Below, piece by piece: positions 61,357-64,000 of a stretch of DNA of 64,000 nt (its first letter is position 1; every line of letters begins with the position of its first letter). The translations under genes and the position numbers were made by a program. Below the pieces are notes generated by a model that saw nothing but the letters and a program-made list of their open reading frames with translations, had not been told where the DNA came from and searched no databases. This DNA comes from Methylocaldum sp035627495 (GTDB lineage Bacteria > Pseudomonadota > Gammaproteobacteria > Methylococcales > Methylococcaceae): positions 34,022 to 98,021 of the forward strand of contig NZ_DASPLO010000167.1 of NCBI RefSeq assembly GCF_035627495.1, written 5' to 3'.

Positions 61357-62112
61357 TCACTCGAACCAAACGGCATGGGATGGGCGACTGAAATCGCTGC
61401 CGGTAAAGGTCCAAACGTTTCGTGTGTTGGCGTTGGCGCCGCCGACATCAGGAAACGGGAGAGCAACGCCTTGCGCCCGGCCCCAACCCCAGTCCGGGTG
61501 AAAGACGTCGCATAGTATCGGGGTTTCCCCATAGAATCCCGAAACTATAAACCTGTCGGACTGGTAATGGACAATGATCGGATCTGCGGAAACTCCGCCC
61601 TCGTTTCGAACCTCGACGTAATACTCTCCGTAGACTGAAACGCTGCCGGCTGGAATGTGCTTGCCGTCACTTAAGTCGATACCGTTGGGATCGGTGACCA
61701 TGAGTATCCAGCCGCCGTCGTGCATGGTAAACCCTCGGGTAGGAACCCAGGTATCCGAGAGGCTATATACCCGATAGGCCATGTCATCGTTCATAAAAAA
61801 GGGCGAAAACATGATGCGCTGTTCGGCTACCAATTGCTCGATGTTGATCCCGAACACAGTTTCCATGTGTTCGATCGCTAGAGCACGGTGTTCGGCAATT
61901 CGCGCGGGGGTACGATGGCGCACGTCCTCGTGGTAACGAGGATCGAAAATGATCATTTTATTCGGATCGAAAACGCCGTTGGCCATGAGAAGTCCGGTCT
62001 TGACAAAACCGGATGCCGAAGCGGCGACGTGACCGGGTCGAGCACCATTTGGCCCAGCGAATGCGGACAAGGCCTGGCAAAGCAGAACCAGCACGACAAC
62101 TTTTCTAAACAT
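61357..62112 (-). CDS. secreted protein of unknown function
   Basis: A 251-residue exported protein from the ATG at 62112. The signal peptide is FRKVVVLVLLCQALSAFA. I chose this ATG because GGAG lies 6 bases upstream; in-frame ATGs at 62118 and 62124 overlap or precede that site. The mature part is rich in Trp, Tyr and Asp (AYRVYSLSDTWVPTRGFTMHDGGWILMV, GWGRAQGVALPFPDVGG) and is probably all-beta. I do not recognise the family. It is a single gene, surrounded by AT-richer DNA than its neighbours. Confidence 0.6.
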   Translation of the reverse strand: MFRKVVVLVLLCQALSAFAGPNGARPGHVAASASGFVKTGLLMANGVFDPNKMIIFDPRYHEDVRHRTPARIAEHRALAIEHMETVFGINIEQLVAEQRIMFSPFFMNDDMAYRVYSLSDTWVPTRGFTMHDGGWILMVTDPNGIDLSDGKHIPAGSVSVYGEYYVEVRNEGGVSADPIIVHYQSDRFIVSGFYGETPILCDVFHPDWGWGRAQGVALPFPDVGGANANTRNVWTFTGSDFSRPSHAVWFE

Positions 62113-62549
62113 GCACATCTCCATGATTGAGTGTTTTTGGATTTGAGAAAGTGCTCTGGGATAGACAAATCGCCCCAAGCAAACTGGATGAACGAATTTT
62201 TGATTTAGATTCCATGTAGTTCCAGTGATTGCTCCCATGACTGTTTTAAGTTTTTACGGCTAAGCCCTTTAGTAACAACAATTAGTCACTTTTGAGGGCC
62301 AATCCGGCAAGTTTTTGGCACAAAGTGAGCTATAGGTGCCCTCAAAAATTATGCGTCAGAGAGTTAATTATTTATGTGTCCGAGAACACAAAAGCAGTAT
62401 ATTTTTAAATTCAAATTTATGAATTTATTCAAAAAAGAGCGAGGACACTCGTCGTAGTGCGCGAACCAAGCTCGCTGTTCTCTGTCCATCGAGTGTGGCT
62501 CGATGCCTGACCTCGATCCTTCCATGAACAACAATAAACGAGACATCTG
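62113..62549. other. AT-rich intergenic region
   Basis: About 440 bp without a supportable gene. It contains an inverted repeat TTTTGAGGGC (62290-62299) / GCCCTCAAAA (62338-62347) enclosing about 38 bp, and a very AT-rich tract at 62395-62440. A minus-strand frame across it (62364-63233) is antisense to the TPR gene. Confidence 0.4.
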
Positions 62550-63287
62550 ATGGAAATTGCCGGAATCTTCATGCTGCTCATCCAGATCGGATTCGCCGTC
62601 CATGCGATGCGCCACGGCCAGTCGTTCTTGTGGGTGTTTCTGATCATCTTTCTGCCGTTGCTCGGCTGCATTCTCTATTCGGTGATGGTGCTGCTGCCCG
62701 AGATCATCCAGAGCCGCACCGCCAGGCAGGGTTCCAAGGCCCTGCTGAAGACGCTCGATCCTCAAAAGGAACTGAGAAAGCGCCGCGAAGCGCTGGAAAT
62801 GTCGGACACCGTAGGCAACCGGAGCGCGCTGGCGCAGGAATACCTCAAGCACGGCATGCTCGACGACGCCATCGAGCTTTATGGGCGTTCCCTCACTGGG
62901 ATGTACCGCACCGATCCCAACCTCTTGCTCGGCCTGGCTAAGGCGCTGGTCGAGACAAAAAATTTCGAAAGGGCGCGGGAAACGCTCGAAACGCTGTTCG
63001 AGGCCAATCCGGATTTCGAAAACCAGGAGGCGCACCTGCTTTACGCCCGGTCTCTCGAAGCACTCGGCGAAATGGACCGGGCCTTGGACGAATACCGCGC
63101 ACTGGCCAAATATTCCGCAGGCGCCGAGGCCAAATGCCGCCATGCCCTGCTGCTGAAGCGCATGGGAAAAACATCGGAGGCGCGGGCTTTGTTCGAAGAA
63201 ATTCTCAAGGACGCGAAAGTCGCGTCGAGGCACAGCTATCGATTAAATAAGGAATGGGTGGATATCGCGAAGCGGGAAGTGTCGTAG
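62550..63287 (+). CDS. membrane-anchored TPR protein
   Basis: A 245-residue protein. The N-terminus has two membrane helices (IAGIFMLLIQIGFAVHAM and SFLWVFLIIFLPLLGCILYSVMVLL), resembling the N-terminal segment of cardiolipin synthases, followed by a cytoplasmic helical domain with TPR-like repeats (AQEYLKHGMLDDAIELYGRSL, LGLAKALVETKNFERARETLETLF, LYARSLEALGEMDRALDEYRALA). It is likely a scaffold at the inner membrane; partners are unknown. The antisense frame on the minus strand has an ordinary-looking length but no domain match. Confidence 0.75.
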   Translation: MEIAGIFMLLIQIGFAVHAMRHGQSFLWVFLIIFLPLLGCILYSVMVLLPEIIQSRTARQGSKALLKTLDPQKELRKRREALEMSDTVGNRSALAQEYLKHGMLDDAIELYGRSLTGMYRTDPNLLLGLAKALVETKNFERARETLETLFEANPDFENQEAHLLYARSLEALGEMDRALDEYRALAKYSAGAEAKCRHALLLKRMGKTSEARALFEEILKDAKVASRHSYRLNKEWVDIAKREVS

Positions 63288-63421
63288 ATCAGTCGGCTTG
63301 TGGTTGGTCCGACAGCATAGTTCTTCGCGCAACCGGCGTGCCTCGCAAGATTTACAGACCACTGTAATCAAAGTAATGGTTGAGGCTCGTTCCAAATTCA
63401 ATATCGCGTAGCTATTCCACC

Positions 63422-63904
63422 ATGATCGAAATGCAGCGGCGAATGCTATACACCCCTATCTTTCACATCGACACTAACCTTATCAACGCTCGGGGCTCAA
63501 TTCCCGCTATGAACCAAATCGAGAAGTGGGCCGCTGACGAGATCATCTTGGTAAACATGTCTGGTGTGAGCTTCAAAGAAGCGCTTGCCGGAAATAACCC
63601 AATTCGCACAAAGAAAACTTTCGCTCAATTATTCACCCTTACCGACGAGAACATCGATATAACTTGCCAACGCTACCGTGAGATAGAAAACGCAATCTTT
63701 CCTGGAGGCGCAAAAAACCAGAACCAGCACAACGACGTGAAGGTTGTTTACGAGGCCGCGCATTGGAATGCCATATTGGTCACCCGTGATGGCGCTTCCA
63801 ATAATCAGCCTGGCGGAATTTTAGGTAATCGAGACAAGCTGCGCGGCCTTGTACGAATAATGTCAGGACTTACGCAAGACGCATTTCTAGCGAAGGATTT
63901 TTAA
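63422..63904 (+). CDS. PIN-like domain protein
   Basis: A 160-residue protein from the ATG at 63422 (the frame opens at a TTG at 63380). It shows a PIN-fold pattern: FHIDTNLINA near the start, a Glu in SFKEALAG, and HNDVKVVYEAAHWNAILVTRDG, giving candidate acidic residues for metal-dependent RNA cleavage. Many PIN proteins are toxins of toxin-antitoxin pairs. No same-strand antitoxin frame precedes it. Base composition is AT-richer than upstream genes, consistent with transfer. Confidence 0.55.
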   Translation: MIEMQRRMLYTPIFHIDTNLINARGSIPAMNQIEKWAADEIILVNMSGVSFKEALAGNNPIRTKKTFAQLFTLTDENIDITCQRYREIENAIFPGGAKNQNQHNDVKVVYEAAHWNAILVTRDGASNNQPGGILGNRDKLRGLVRIMSGLTQDAFLAKDF

Positions 63905-64000
63905 GTTGTCGAATAAGGTAGTCATCCAGTAAGCCGTGCTTGAGTTGATAGACCGTTCGACCGGTTTGAGCCGCCAAGGACTTGAGCCGGACCCAGACCA
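63870..64000 (-). CDS. ribbon-helix-helix-like protein, 3' fragment
   Basis: A frame runs off the right edge and ends at TAA 63870-63872, giving 42 visible residues: VWVRLKSLAAQTGRTVYQL, then KHGLLDDYLIRQLKNPSLEMRLA. The RLKSLAAQTGRT and following amphipathic helix match the helical half of RHH antitoxins of the RelB/DinJ type. Its end overlaps the 3' end of the PIN-like gene by 35 bp in convergent orientation. The N-terminal half lies outside the window, so identity is provisional. Confidence 0.45.
   Translation of the reverse strand, partial: VWVRLKSLAAQTGRTVYQLKHGLLDDYLIRQLKNPSLEMRLA

Noticed and set aside
62364..63233. 289-residue minus-strand frame
   Set aside because: Antisense to the TPR gene, no ribosome site, and a low-complexity His/Arg/Gln-rich translation without domains, while the plus-strand product has membrane helices and TPR repeats.
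1..64000. CRISPR arrays, tRNA or rRNA genes, intact insertion sequences
   Set aside because: Reading both strands I found no regularly spaced identical repeats, no cloverleaf-like sequence with conserved arms, no rRNA blocks and no transposase.

Overview
The window is chromosomal DNA of a gammaproteobacterium. It carries the replication-origin neighbourhood in classical order: rpmH, rnpA, yidD, yidC and mnmE on the minus strand, diverging from dnaA, dnaN, recF and gyrB on the plus strand. It also has two perfect parS-type sites and a DnaA box between rpmH and dnaA. A DcmR-type MEDS protein, an SAH riboswitch and the overall gene set suggest a methylotroph or methanotroph relative (Methylococcales-like). 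That placement is inference and no C1-oxidation gene is present. I saw no rRNA, tRNA, CRISPR array, prophage or intact insertion sequence.

Layout. 1-4.7 kb: a secreted 3D-domain protein, a DUF3309 peptide, a Tat-type amidohydrolase, a lipoprotein with an MCE-like segment, a gene-free stretch of about 0.8 kb with a degenerate 20-bp tandem repeat, and an RRM RNA-binding protein. 4.7-10 kb: an EamA transporter, a MASE1-PAS-PAS-GGDEF-EAL protein and an MFS permease. 10.3-22.5 kb: the origin cluster, then lgt and thyA. 22.6-25.5 kb: a PAS histidine kinase behind a MEDS-domain protein. 25.8-28.6 kb: an old-yellow-enzyme reductase, folA, moaC and a flavin-reductase-like protein. 28.6-32.3 kb: a DUF2490 protein with an NtrB/NtrC-like two-component pair. 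32.3-34.8 kb: purC, djlA and yajQ. 34.8-40.9 kb: a minus-strand run about S-adenosylmethionine (metK, SAH riboswitch, ahcY, metF, bioA, rsmE). 41-46.5 kb: a membrane protein, ppa, rlmJ, hypB, hypA, pilU and a Fur-box-controlled pair of small genes. 46.5-50.6 kb: one giant CheB-CheR-PAS-kinase-receiver protein. 51-58.7 kb: hemW followed by a Bat-type operon (DUF58, DUF4381, BatA, a BatB/BatC fusion, BatD). 58.8-64 kb: a small membrane protein, gluconokinase, DUF2254, a secreted protein of unknown function, a TPR protein, a PIN-like protein and, running off the right edge, a ribbon-helix-helix-like fragment.

How the parts fit. The metK-to-rsmE run makes SAM, removes SAH, supplies methyl-THF and uses SAM. 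The hemW/Bat run is a compact translationally coupled membrane complex without its usual MoxR ATPase. Four large sensory proteins suggest heavy investment in signalling.

The most unusual signals are non-coding. A palindromic repeat family has at least three copies: one separates the SAH riboswitch from ahcY, one lies between two bat genes, and one supplies the C-terminal codons of the DUF4381 protein. The two parS sites flank gyrB, one inside the recF coding sequence. I did not find a clearly new multi-gene defence or metabolic system; the MEDS/kinase pair and the Fur-regulated small genes are the best protein-level candidates.
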